Assembly (NCBI GenBank): GCA_031276985.1
Contig: JAISMA010000140.1
Location: 1-21,735, forward strand
Source: Helicobacteraceae bacterium
GTDB lineage: Bacteria > Campylobacterota > Campylobacteria > Campylobacterales > SZUA-545
Length of the DNA stretch: 21,735 bases
Direction of reading: 5' to 3'
Below are positions 1 to 7,427 of the stretch, one piece after another (positions within the stretch are counted from its first letter, which is position 1; every line of letters starts with the position of its first letter). A program made the position numbers and the translations under genes. The notes below the pieces were generated by a model. That model had not been told where the DNA came from and ran no database searches. It saw only the letters and a list, made by a program, of their open reading frames with translations.

Positions 1-1
1 G

Positions 2-154
2 GCGGAAAATCTCAAAATGGCGCAACTTGGCAAACCGCTTAGAATCGCGTTGTTTGGCGTTTCTTCGGGCGCGAGTTTGGACGCGGCGCTGGAGATTTTG
101 GGTCTTGACGAGGCGAAAATTAGAACAAATTTGTTGGCAAAATGCGTAAAATAA
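2..154 (+). CDS. gltX: Glutamyl-tRNA synthetase, C-terminal end (partial)
   Basis: The reading frame is open from the left edge and stops at TAA 152-154. It encodes about 50 residues, including KPLRIALFGVSSGASL and then LDAALEILGLDEAKIR. This matches the end of bacterial glutamyl-tRNA synthetase, where the anticodon-binding domain closes with a (K)PLR.ALTG...SP....E....LG pattern. The enzyme charges tRNA-Glu (or tRNA-Gln in species that use the amidotransferase route) in the cytoplasm. Only the tail is present, so the catalytic HIGH and KMSKS motifs cannot be checked. Many Campylobacterota carry two GltX paralogues, and this fragment does not say which one it is. The next gene starts 54 bp downstream. 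Confidence 0.7.
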   Translation, partial: AENLKMAQLGKPLRIALFGVSSGASLDAALEILGLDEAKIRTNLLAKCVK

Positions 155-208
155 AATATTTCTGTTTTACAATTACGCCGATATATAAAGGCAAAAAGGA
201 AAACGGCG

Positions 209-1120
209 GTGCGTAGAAGGGATTTTCTGGCTTTATCGCTTGGAGCGGCGGCGGCGATCGGTTGCGTCGCGAACAAAAACGCGGTCTTAGTTAAAAAAAC
301 CAAAACCGCGTCGCATAGCGTTCAAACGCCCGCGATCGTCGCGCCGCAGGCGGAAGAATACGCCTCAAACGACGTTCTTGAAGACGGCATAGGTTCTAGC
401 GGAGCGACGCCAAAAGATCATCTGACAATTATCGAGGAGGCGCGCAACATCGAGCCAATCATCGCCGTCGGCGACGAGCTGGAACTGCTTAAATCCGCCT
501 TTAAGCGCTTAAACGACGTGCAAAAACATATCGGCTTTGGCAACTTTAACGTCATCAACTTCGACGCGATGATAAGCGTGGCCAAAGCGTCTAAAACGGT
601 CGGCGCTTTCACGCAAGCCGAGCTGGAATATCTTGAAGCGCTATTTTTCCGCGACGCGAAAGAGTACGGCTTTTTCGGCGCTAAAGTAACCGATAAACTA
701 ACCGCCTCGATCGAGCAAAAAGAGGTTTTCAAAGTGCCGCAAACGGGGCATTATCTTTACAAAGGGCAAGCCGCGAAGGTTTACGAGAGCGTCAAAAAAG
801 ACATCGGCGATACGATCGTGATGACAAGCGGCGTGCGCGGCGTGCCTAAACAATTTCATCTATTTTTGGCTAAAACGCTGGAATGCAAGGGCAACTATTC
901 CGAAGCGTCGCACTCGCTTGCGCCCGCCGGTTATTCATATCACGGCATAGGCGATTTTGACGTGGGCAAGATAGGTTTCGGCGAAAAGAACTTTACGCAG
1001 GATTTCGCGCAAACCAAAGAGTATGAAAAACTTATGCAACTAGGCTACATAGCGATACGTTATCCGCGCGGCAATCCGTTCGGCGTGTATTTTGAGCCGT
1101 GGCATGTGGAAGTGGTCTAA
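209..1120 (+). CDS. Tat-exported M15 family D,D-carboxypeptidase
   Basis: This is predicted to be a zinc D-alanyl-D-alanine carboxypeptidase (VanY/M15-like) acting on cell-wall peptides in the periplasm. The GTG start at 209 has an AAAAGGA site 8 bp upstream and gives MRRRDFLAL, a twin-arginine signal followed by an Ala-rich hydrophobic stretch. The sequence AIGC at residues 16-19 could be a loose lipobox, so a Tat-exported lipoprotein is possible. Residues ~25-75 are a low-complexity linker. The catalytic part is C-terminal: SGVRG at 207-211, SYHGIGDFDVG at 243-253 (zinc ligands probably His245 and Asp251 or Asp249), and EPWH at 296-299 (base Glu296, ligand His299). Asp is one residue closer to His than in the usual HxxGxxxD motif. 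The family call is solid, but the exact substrate is inferred. The gene is convergent with the next one, with stop codons one base apart. Confidence 0.8.
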   Translation: MRRRDFLALSLGAAAAIGCVANKNAVLVKKTKTASHSVQTPAIVAPQAEEYASNDVLEDGIGSSGATPKDHLTIIEEARNIEPIIAVGDELELLKSAFKRLNDVQKHIGFGNFNVINFDAMISVAKASKTVGAFTQAELEYLEALFFRDAKEYGFFGAKVTDKLTASIEQKEVFKVPQTGHYLYKGQAAKVYESVKKDIGDTIVMTSGVRGVPKQFHLFLAKTLECKGNYSEASHSLAPAGYSYHGIGDFDVGKIGFGEKNFTQDFAQTKEYEKLMQLGYIAIRYPRGNPFGVYFEPWHVEVV

Positions 1121-1121
1121 T

Positions 1122-1424
1122 CTACGCGCAAATCCTGCTTATAACTTTCGAGATCATTTTAACGCGCCGCCAATGGTCATGACAAGCCTCTAGGAGTTTT
1201 TGGGGCGAAACAATCTCAAAATAGCTTAGTTTGCCGTTAGCTTTGGCGTTTTGACGCAAAAATCCGCTCTCGCCTCTTTCATTCTCGCCGCAAAAATAAA
1301 TGGCGAAGCGTTTCGCGCCGCATCGCGCAAGCGCCCTCGCCCCCCTCGTCAGCGTTGATTGGCGATGGACGTTTTGCGCTTTCTTATCAAATTTTAATGA
1401 GCGCTTAATTTTTGTGCATACCAT
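1122..1424 (-). CDS. Hypothetical protein, 100 residues
   Basis: I do not recognise this protein. The frame runs 100 codons from ATG (1424) to TAG (1122), and the opposite strand has no competing long frame. Its codons (GGC, GCG, AAC GCC AAA) resemble those of the neighbours, which supports real coding. The product is basic in its N-terminal half and contains three Cys, with no signal peptide or membrane segment. The C-terminal half (about residues 65-95) looks like a compact alpha/beta-to-helix segment around SYFEIVSPQKLLEAC. No good ribosome site precedes the ATG, so it could be a remnant, or the true start may lie elsewhere. Its 5' end faces the receptor operon across a 77-bp divergent spacer holding an inverted repeat. 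Confidence 0.4.
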   Translation of the reverse strand: MVCTKIKRSLKFDKKAQNVHRQSTLTRGARALARCGAKRFAIYFCGENERGESGFLRQNAKANGKLSYFEIVSPQKLLEACHDHWRRVKMISKVISRICA

Positions 1425-1426
1425 TT

Positions 1427-1440
1427 TCGATATTTATCGA
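1427..1440. promoter_or_regulatory. 14-bp inverted repeat in divergent spacer (possible operator)
   Basis: TCGATA-TT-TATCGA is a perfect inverted repeat with a 2-bp centre. It is followed by TACA, and TCGATA is repeated at 1437-1442. It lies between the divergent 100-residue gene and the receptor gene, about 27 bp upstream of the TATAAT. It does not match the classical Fur box, so the regulator is unknown. A chance AT-rich palindrome is possible. Confidence 0.3.
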
Positions 1441-1466
1441 TACATTCGTAAAAGCGTTATGTTCAG

Positions 1467-1489
1467 TATAATATAACGACTAAATTATA
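1467..1489 (+). promoter_or_regulatory. Promoter -10 of the chelate-uptake operon with overlapping inverted repeat
   Basis: A consensus TATAAT at 1467-1472 lies 30 bp before the receptor ATG, which would place the transcript start near 1479. No convincing -35 is visible, as is common for sigma70 promoters in Campylobacterota. TATAAT (1467-1472) and ATTATA (1484-1489) form inverted arms across the predicted start site. A repressor such as Fur could bind there, but this is inference from position and AT content. Confidence 0.5.
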
Positions 1490-1501
1490 TGGAGCATCAA
1501 G

Positions 1502-3640
1502 ATGAAAACAGGCGCGTTTAGCATTGCGCTGGCTTTGGCTATCGCCTCAAACGCCTTTGGCGAAGAGACGGTCAATTCGGACAGGGAAACGGCTAATTCC
1601 GTTGAAAACGCGGCTAATTCAGTCGGCGAGGCGGTTGATTTGGGCGAAATGACGATCAAAGCCGAACAGGAATCGATTGGCGGCGTTTCGGGCGGCTATT
1701 TGGATAAGGAGACAAAAATTGGCGCGTTAGGCGGCAAAAAGGCGATCGACGTTCCGTATCAAATCAACGTAATCCCGCAAGAGATTATCAAAAATCAGCG
1801 TTCTCGCGGCTTGGAAGACGTGGTTAAATACGCCCCAAGCGCGCAAATCGAGTATCGCGGCGGCGGCGAAATGGGCAGACCGCAAACGCGAGGTATGCGC
1901 GGCGACGTAGTGGCAAACACCTACTGGGACGGCTTCAACGTGGTTTCCACCACCGCCACGCCAATGGCTCAATTTGACAACTTGCAAATCCACAACGGAT
2001 TGGCGGGCGCGTTTTACGGAGCGCAAAATCCTTCGGGCGTTTATAACTTTACGCTCAAGCGCCCCACAAAGAGTTTTGAAAACTCAGCCATATTAACATA
2101 CGCGCAAAACGCCAACGCGCAGGCGGATTTAGATCTGGGCGGAACTCCCGCAAGCTGGATCGGATATAGAGCAAACCTCGTTTATGGCGACGGCGAAGGT
2201 TATGTGAAAGACAGTAAACTGGAGCGCAAATTAGCGGCGATCGGACTTGATTTCTATCCTCTCGAAGGATTAAAGATCGAGACAAACGCGATCTATTACG
2301 ACTACATAAAAGAAGGCTACGCCGCCGCTTTTTCTATGCCGATCGCGCCGAGTACAGGCAAATCGCAATTCGATCTGCCAAACGCCTACGACGCTTCAAA
2401 AAAGAAATACTCCGTTAAAGATCGCGGCATGGAAGCCGAAACGACAACAGGTAGCGCAAAGATCAAATACGACGCGAGCGCTTGGTCGTTTGAGGCGGGA
2501 TATTTGAAACAGCGAGCCGATCGCTTTCAATATCAGGGAAGTCATACCTTTAGCGCAAGCGGTTTCAATACTGCCGCTGGCAACCCAAAGTCGGAAGCGG
2601 GACGTTTTGAAATTGGAAGCTATCTGGCGCATATCGCCACAAAGCAAGAGTTGGGTTTTAGCAAACACGAGATCGCCGCGGGATTACGCGGTTATAAATG
2701 GGAGATGTTTTCAACACCGACAGCCGCTCAAAGCCGATATAAAAGCGGATATACCAAAGTCGATACGATCTCGATCGTAGATTACGTAACTTTCAGCGAA
2801 AAATGGGCTACGCTTTTATCGATCGGCGTTAGCGATATTCAGACCAAATCGCTTAACGCAAAGGGCAAAACAACAGCATCCAATTCAGACGACGGAACGA
2901 GCTATTCGGCAAGCGTTATTTTTCATCCAAACGAGGTTTCACTCGTTTATTTTGGTTTTTCAGACAGTCTTATGGCGGGCGCTTCCGGCGCGCATGCGGA
3001 CGGCAATACAACAACGTTAAAACCGCATAGAAGCGTACAATATGAAATTGGCGCGAAATACGGCTTTGATTATTTCGATCTCTCCGCCGCGCTATTTCAA
3101 ATCGAGCGACCAATCGCCTATTTGGGTAATAACGGACGTTTTGAAGAGCAGGGCGATCAGATCAATAAAGGCGTGGAGTTTATGGCGTCTGGCAAAGTTA
3201 CGGACAACCTAAGTCTGTTTGGCGGCGCGACTTATATGAAAACCGCGCTCAACGACACAAAGATCGCGAAAAACAGCGGCAACGAGGTTATAGGCATGCC
3301 TTCGCTTAGGGGCAATGTATTAGTTGAATACGCGATTCCCAATTTGGAGGCGTTGTTTATTAGCGGAAACCTTAACTATACCGGTAAAATAGCTATAGAT
3401 CAGGCAAACGACGAGTACATAAAAGCGCGTTATACGATCGACCTCGCGGCGCGTTATATAAGCAAAGATCTTATCGGCGATTCGACCGTTTTTAGAATGT
3501 CGATAAATAATCTAACTAACGAAAAGTATTGGGCAAGCGCGTTTAACAATAACGGATTAGACGGGCTAGTGCAAGGCGGTACGAGTTTGTTTCTTGGCGA
3601 GCCTAGAACAATAACCGCATCAATGGAAGTTAGGTTTTGA
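1502..3640 (+). CDS. TonB-dependent siderophore/metal-chelate receptor
   Basis: This is an outer-membrane beta-barrel receptor that imports a metal chelate, powered by TonB-ExbBD. The ATG at 1502 has GGAG 7 bp upstream. Residues 1-20 form a Sec signal peptide ending SNAFG. A short heptad-repeat linker follows at residues 23-50. The plug domain spans roughly residues 80-190, with VPYQINVIPQEII, RGLEDVVKYAPS and the RGMRGD/DGFNV elements typical of the siderophore receptor subfamily. The remainder is the barrel, ending SMEVRF with the terminal Phe used for outer-membrane assembly. At 712 residues the length is normal. It is the first gene of an operon with permease, ATPase and binding protein. 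The ligand (ferric siderophore, haem, corrinoid or other) cannot be read from the sequence, although the subfamily favours a ferric siderophore. Confidence 0.9.
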   Translation: MKTGAFSIALALAIASNAFGEETVNSDRETANSVENAANSVGEAVDLGEMTIKAEQESIGGVSGGYLDKETKIGALGGKKAIDVPYQINVIPQEIIKNQRSRGLEDVVKYAPSAQIEYRGGGEMGRPQTRGMRGDVVANTYWDGFNVVSTTATPMAQFDNLQIHNGLAGAFYGAQNPSGVYNFTLKRPTKSFENSAILTYAQNANAQADLDLGGTPASWIGYRANLVYGDGEGYVKDSKLERKLAAIGLDFYPLEGLKIETNAIYYDYIKEGYAAAFSMPIAPSTGKSQFDLPNAYDASKKKYSVKDRGMEAETTTGSAKIKYDASAWSFEAGYLKQRADRFQYQGSHTFSASGFNTAAGNPKSEAGRFEIGSYLAHIATKQELGFSKHEIAAGLRGYKWEMFSTPTAAQSRYKSGYTKVDTISIVDYVTFSEKWATLLSIGVSDIQTKSLNAKGKTTASNSDDGTSYSASVIFHPNEVSLVYFGFSDSLMAGASGAHADGNTTTLKPHRSVQYEIGAKYGFDYFDLSAALFQIERPIAYLGNNGRFEEQGDQINKGVEFMASGKVTDNLSLFGGATYMKTALNDTKIAKNSGNEVIGMPSLRGNVLVEYAIPNLEALFISGNLNYTGKIAIDQANDEYIKARYTIDLAARYISKDLIGDSTVFRMSINNLTNEKYWASAFNNNGLDGLVQGGTSLFLGEPRTITASMEVRF
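1568..1651 (+). repeat. Four degenerate 21-bp tandem units in the receptor N-terminus
   Basis: Residues 23-50 of the receptor can be written as four 7-residue units: TVNSDRE, TANSVEN, AANSVGE, AVDLGEM. At DNA level the second and third units share GGCTAATTC.GT with 21-bp periodicity. The repeat sits between the signal peptide and the plug, in the flexible periplasmic region that contacts TonB. The units are diverged, so this is an old duplication rather than a fresh slippage tract. Confidence 0.5.
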
Positions 3641-4656
3641 AAAAACCGATTGTTATCGCGATTTTATCGGCTTTGTTAGCGCTATCCGCGTTTTCGTCGC
3701 TGTTAATAGGTCGCTACGATATAACGCCAAGCGAAGCGTTTGGCGTTATATCGCATAATATTTTCGGCGCGGAAACGACGGCGAGCGCCGAGGCGATAAG
3801 CGTGATTAACATTGTCCGCGCGCCAAGAATTTTTATGTGCCTGCTTGTCGGAGCGGCGTTAAGCGCGTCTGGCGCGGCGTATCAAGGGCTATTTAGAAAC
3901 CCTTTGGTTTCTCCCGATATTTTGGGCGTATCATCGGGCGCGGCGGTCGGCGCGTCTATAGCGATCATTTTGTCGTTAAACGCGTTTGGCGCGTTAAGTT
4001 TCGCGTTTATTTTCGGTTTGGGAACCGTTTTTCTCGTTTCGTCGATTAGTTTAGCGTTTGGCGGCGGACGGCTTAATACTTACGCGATGATTCTCGCGGG
4101 AGTCGTATTTGGATCGCTGTGCAACGCCGTTGTTTCACTGCTTAAATACTTAAGCGACGCGGAGACAAAACTACCGGAAATAACTTTCTGGCTCATGGGA
4201 ACAATGTCGCGATCGGGCGCAATCGAAAACGCGGCGATTATGCTGTTTGCTTTTGCGATTGGTTTTACGCCGCTTTATTTGTTGCGTTGGCGAATCAATC
4301 TTCTTAGTTTCGGCGAGGAAGAGGCGCGATCGCTTGGCGTAAACGCGAGATCGACGGGACTTATTATTATTTTTTCCGCGACGCTGTTATGCGCGGCAAG
4401 CGTTTCAATATGCGGCGTAATAGGCTGGATCGGGCTAATCGTTCCACATATAGCGCGAGGGATTGTGGGCGCGGATTATCGCGTTCTTTTGCCAGCCTCG
4501 GCGCTACTTGGATCGATATTGGTTTTATGGACGGATACGATCGCGCGATCGTTAAGCGCAAGCGAAATTCCTCTTGGGATTTTAACGGCTTTTGTCGGCG
4601 CGCCGATCTTTATATATCTGCTTTATAAAAACTCGATTGTCAAGAGTCGGTTATGA
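3637..4656 (+). CDS. FecCD-type ABC transporter permease
   Basis: This inner-membrane permease would pass a ferric chelate, haem or corrinoid from the periplasmic binding protein to the cytoplasm. The TTG start at 3637 overlaps the receptor's TGA stop and has TGGAAG seven bases upstream; no better ATG lies before the first membrane helix. At 339 residues it has the family's usual length, with about ten hydrophobic segments. Family marks include RAPRI at 61-65, the conserved RNPLVSPDILGVSSGA at 87-102, and GVIGWIGLIVPHIAR, the region that contacts the ATPase. The only permease in the operon, it should act as a homodimer. The unusual feature is a long hairpin at 3717-3753 in its early codons, which may lower its expression relative to the receptor. 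Confidence 0.92.
   Translation: MKKPIVIAILSALLALSAFSSLLIGRYDITPSEAFGVISHNIFGAETTASAEAISVINIVRAPRIFMCLLVGAALSASGAAYQGLFRNPLVSPDILGVSSGAAVGASIAIILSLNAFGALSFAFIFGLGTVFLVSSISLAFGGGRLNTYAMILAGVVFGSLCNAVVSLLKYLSDAETKLPEITFWLMGTMSRSGAIENAAIMLFAFAIGFTPLYLLRWRINLLSFGEEEARSLGVNARSTGLIIIFSATLLCAASVSICGVIGWIGLIVPHIARGIVGADYRVLLPASALLGSILVLWTDTIARSLSASEIPLGILTAFVGAPIFIYLLYKNSIVKSRL
3717..3753 (+). repeat. 37-nt near-perfect hairpin inside the permease 5' coding region
   Basis: CGATATAACGCCAA (3717-3730) and TTGGCGTTATATCG (3740-3753) are perfect 14-bp inverted arms. In RNA the stem continues inward through G-U, C-G and G-C pairs to a three-base AAG loop, giving about 17 pairs. It lies 80 bases after the permease TTG and encodes ordinary protein (YDITPSEAFGVIS). 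There is no U-tract, so it is not a classical terminator. Its place just 3' of the receptor gene suggests an mRNA processing or stability element, or a partial attenuator. Confidence 0.65.
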
Positions 4657-5417
4657 TAGCGTTAAAAAATCTTGCGTGCGGTTATAAGAAAATCCCAGTT
4701 ATTCGCCAAATATCTATTGCGATCGACGAAGGCGAAACGCTGTGCGTACTAGGCGGAAACGGATCGGGTAAAACGACGCTTTTTAAGACGATAATGGGAT
4801 TTTTAGCGCCGTTAGAAGGCGAAGTAACAATCGACGGTCGCAGATCGTCGGATTTAAGCGATAAAGAACGCGCCGCGTTAATAGGATTTACGCCGCAATC
4901 GCATCCCATCGCGTTTGCGTTCAGCGCTTTAGAAATTACGTTAATGGGAAGAACGGCTAGATTAAAACCGTTTGCTTCGCCGTCGAAAAAAGACGCGGCG
5001 ATCGCGCTGGACGCTATGGATTTATTGGGAATAGCGAAATTCAAAGATCGCCTCTATTCTGAATTAAGCGGCGGCGAGCGGCAAATGGTTATGATTGCGC
5101 GCGCTTTGGCAAGCGAAGCAAAAACGTTGTTAATGGACGAACCGACGGCTAGTTTAGATTTCGGCAACCAAATTAAAGTTTTAGCATGCGTTAAATCGCT
5201 GGTTAAAAACGGATATAGCGTTATTTTTAGTTCGCATCATCCAGAGCATGTTTTTGCGTTAAATTGTAAAGCCGCGCTAATCCTCAAAGACGGAAACGTC
5301 GTATTCGGCGCGACGGACGAAGTCGTAACCGCCGATAACCTTCGCAAAACTTACGACGTTGAAGCGATTATCGCTTCCGTACAAGGCGAAAAAGTATGCG
5401 TACCAAAACTCAACTAA
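4653..5417 (+). CDS. ABC transporter ATP-binding protein (FepC/FhuC type)
   Basis: This cytoplasmic ATPase energises the FecCD permease. The start overlaps the permease stop as ATGA, so the two genes are translationally coupled. All expected motifs are present in the 254 residues: Walker A GGNGSGKTT at 34-42, the Q-loop with Gln82 (TPQSH), signature LSGGERQ at 138-144, Walker B LLMDEP at 159-164, D-loop SLDF, and the switch His in SSHHPEH near 195. Length and order are typical of the iron-chelate importer subfamily, and no catalytic residue is missing. The specific substrate is set by the receptor and binding protein and remains unknown. Confidence 0.92.
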   Translation: MIALKNLACGYKKIPVIRQISIAIDEGETLCVLGGNGSGKTTLFKTIMGFLAPLEGEVTIDGRRSSDLSDKERAALIGFTPQSHPIAFAFSALEITLMGRTARLKPFASPSKKDAAIALDAMDLLGIAKFKDRLYSELSGGERQMVMIARALASEAKTLLMDEPTASLDFGNQIKVLACVKSLVKNGYSVIFSSHHPEHVFALNCKAALILKDGNVVFGATDEVVTADNLRKTYDVEAIIASVQGEKVCVPKLN

Positions 5418-5433
5418 AATGTAAGGAGAAAAG

Positions 5434-6447
5434 ATGAAAATGTTGTTAGCGGCGCTATGCGTCATATTTGCGATAAACGCCAACGCTAAAACGGTAACAA
5501 ATTCCGACGGAAAATCGGTAACAATCCCCGATAAGATCGAGCGCGTATCGCCGCTCATTCCCGCTTTTGCACAAATCGCCGCGATGCTTGGGCAAAGCGA
5601 CAAGATCGTAACAAGTCCGGGACAAAGCGAGATGTTTTATACGCTTTTTCCAAACTTCAAAGAGCGCGTAATAATTATGCGTCAGGCTAACGTTGAATCG
5701 CTTCTTGCGGCAAAGACGCAAGTAGTTTTTGGACCAAAGGGCGCGTTTTTTAATGAAACGCAGCAAAGAGAGCTTGAAGCGGCGGGCATAGCGGTCGTGG
5801 ATATTAGCGCGATGTCTACGATCGAGGAGATTAAAAGGTGCGTCGAGTTAATAGCCAATATATTCGGCGGCGAGGCAATCGAAAAAGCGCGAGAATTTAA
5901 CGCATATTTTGATCGCAACGTTAAACTAGTTCTTGAAGGCGTAAAGAACGCGAAAAAACCTACGGTTTTAGCGCTAAATTACGCTTCGGGCAGTTACGCT
6001 ACGATAAGCGATCGGGATATTGGCGCGGAATATATAAGAATCGCCGGCGGAGTTAATGTGGCGAGCGGATTTATCAAAGATAGCGCGGGTATGACCGCCA
6101 TAATAAACGTTGAGCAGATTTTAACGTGGAATCCGCAAATTATTATCACCAATAGTTCCGCCAGCCGCGATCAGATTATAGCCGATCGCGCTTTGCGAAG
6201 TTTAAGCGCCGTTAAAAACGACAAGATTTACGTTGTGCCGACAGGCGCTCATTTGTGGTCTGTTAGAAGCGCGGAAGGAGCGTTGCAACCGCTATGGCTT
6301 GCCAAACGTTTACATCCAGATCTATTTAAGACGCTCGATTTAGAAAAAGAGGTAAAAAGTTTTTACAAACGGTTTTACGGCTATGAACTAAGCGACGCGC
6401 AGATCGCGGATATTCTTAAAGGCGGTTCTACTACGGCGCTTAGATAG
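5434..6447 (+). CDS. Periplasmic chelate-binding protein of the ABC importer
   Basis: This is the solute-binding component (Periplasmic_binding_2/FepB-BtuF-like fold) that hands the substrate from the receptor to the permease. A strong TAAGGAG lies at 5422-5428, 5 bp before the ATG. Residues 1-18 form a signal peptide with an ANA cleavage site and no lipobox Cys, so it should be soluble in the periplasm. Class III binding-protein features include RVSPLIPAFAQIAAMLGQSDKIV near residues 37-59, NVESLLAAKTQVVFGP around 88-103, and the long connecting helix EKAREFNAYFDRNVKLV. It is the last gene of the operon, 16 bp after the ATPase. At 337 residues its length is normal. The ligand is not identifiable by eye. 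Confidence 0.88.
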   Translation: MKMLLAALCVIFAINANAKTVTNSDGKSVTIPDKIERVSPLIPAFAQIAAMLGQSDKIVTSPGQSEMFYTLFPNFKERVIIMRQANVESLLAAKTQVVFGPKGAFFNETQQRELEAAGIAVVDISAMSTIEEIKRCVELIANIFGGEAIEKAREFNAYFDRNVKLVLEGVKNAKKPTVLALNYASGSYATISDRDIGAEYIRIAGGVNVASGFIKDSAGMTAIINVEQILTWNPQIIITNSSASRDQIIADRALRSLSAVKNDKIYVVPTGAHLWSVRSAEGALQPLWLAKRLHPDLFKTLDLEKEVKSFYKRFYGYELSDAQIADILKGGSTTALR

Positions 6448-6512
6448 CGCCTTATCAAAAACAATTGCGGCTTGCTTGCGTCCTTTTGCCTAAATAGCTG
6501 CCCGCTATTTGG
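6435..6512. terminator. Two hairpins between convergent operons (candidate termination region)
   Basis: GGCGCT-TAGAT-AGCGCC at 6435-6451 forms a GC-rich 6-bp stem over the binding-protein stop codon. A second hairpin at 6490-6512 pairs AAATAGC with GCTATTT around TGCCC, extended by a G-U and a C-G pair. Neither is followed by a clear U-run on either strand, so intrinsic termination is only a suggestion. The position, between operons that meet tail to tail, supports it. Confidence 0.4.
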
Positions 6513-6569
6513 TTTGCGATCGTTTAATAAAACGAATTGTTATTTTTAGCTTGTTTTGTCGCGTCGGGT

Positions 6570-7427
6570 TTATTTTGGTTGCAAATCGAGAAACGAAGCG
6601 CCTAACAGATTGGCTTTATCGCCAAGCGACGACAATTCAATCGCAATATCGGCGGCGGGCGCAAAAGCGTTTTTTAGCGCTTCGTTGGCGCAAGACAATA
6701 CGCTTTTTTCCGCCAAAGCCAAACCGCCGCCAAGCGCTATTACGCGCGGGTTAAACAGCGCGGCAATCGTTTTGATAGCGCGATCGACTCCGCGATAAAA
6801 GCGATCCGCGATCTCCGTCGCTTTGGGATTATCAGAGTTAATCAGATCGCTTAATTTGCGCTCTTTTAGTCCGTAGTATTCGCTCCATTTTGCTATGGCG
6901 CTTCCGCTCGCGCTCGTTTCCAGACACTCCGCGCCGCCGCAACCGCACAAAAACGGCGTCTTTTCAAACGGCATGTGCCCGATTTCGCCCGCGTTGTTAT
7001 TCGCGCCGCGAATCAATTTGCCGTTTTCCGCGTACGCGCCGCCGATTCCCGTGCCGATAAACAGCGCGAAAAGCGACGAAACGTCGGCTCTAGCGGCGAC
7101 TTCGGCGATTGCGGCGCATTTAAGGTCGTTGTCAATCGCCGCGTTCAACGAAAAGCGCGTTCGCATTCGCGCCGCAAAATCTACGCCTTTTAGCGCGCCA
7201 AGATTGATGTTTGGCGCGGATAAAATCCTATTTTGGAACGTTTGAGCCGCAACGCTAACGCCGACAAAATCGATCGGATATTTGGCGAGCGCCTCGTCGA
7301 TTAGCGCTTCAAGCGTCGATTCAAGATCGCCCGCGTTGATGCGATCGTCAAGCAAAACAAATTCGCCGCGATCATCCAAAACGCCGCGCCTTAAGCGCGT
7401 GCCGCCAATATCAAAAACAAGTTTCAC
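6570..7427 (-). CDS. ROK family sugar kinase (probable glucokinase)
   Basis: This is predicted to phosphorylate glucose, or a related hexose released from alpha-glucan, in the cytoplasm using ATP. The N-terminal phosphate loop is DIGGT at 6-10 and the catalytic Asp is probably Asp101 in the NDLKCAAIAE stretch. GTGIGG is at 125-130. The ROK zinc site is formed by His151 and Cys161, Cys163 and Cys168 in CGCGGAECLE; the usual Gly before the last Cys is Glu. There is no helix-turn-helix, so it is a kinase and not a NagC-type repressor; 285 residues is typical. The GTG start joins the upstream branching-enzyme stop directly (TAAGTG). As the last gene of the alpha-glucan operon, it would return free glucose to metabolism. 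Confidence 0.85.
   Translation of the reverse strand: MKLVFDIGGTRLRRGVLDDRGEFVLLDDRINAGDLESTLEALIDEALAKYPIDFVGVSVAAQTFQNRILSAPNINLGALKGVDFAARMRTRFSLNAAIDNDLKCAAIAEVAARADVSSLFALFIGTGIGGAYAENGKLIRGANNNAGEIGHMPFEKTPFLCGCGGAECLETSASGSAIAKWSEYYGLKERKLSDLINSDNPKATEIADRFYRGVDRAIKTIAALFNPRVIALGGGLALAEKSVLSCANEALKNAFAPAADIAIELSSLGDKANLLGASFLDLQPK

Noticed and set aside
6509..6798. Two overlapping frames of about 80 codons on the plus strand near the end of the uptake operon
   Set aside because: Most of their length is antisense to the ROK kinase. They start in the hairpin region without ribosome sites.
6570..7427. ROK protein as a NagC/XylR-type repressor of the operon
   Set aside because: It has no N-terminal helix-turn-helix, and at 285 residues it has the length and catalytic residues of a kinase.
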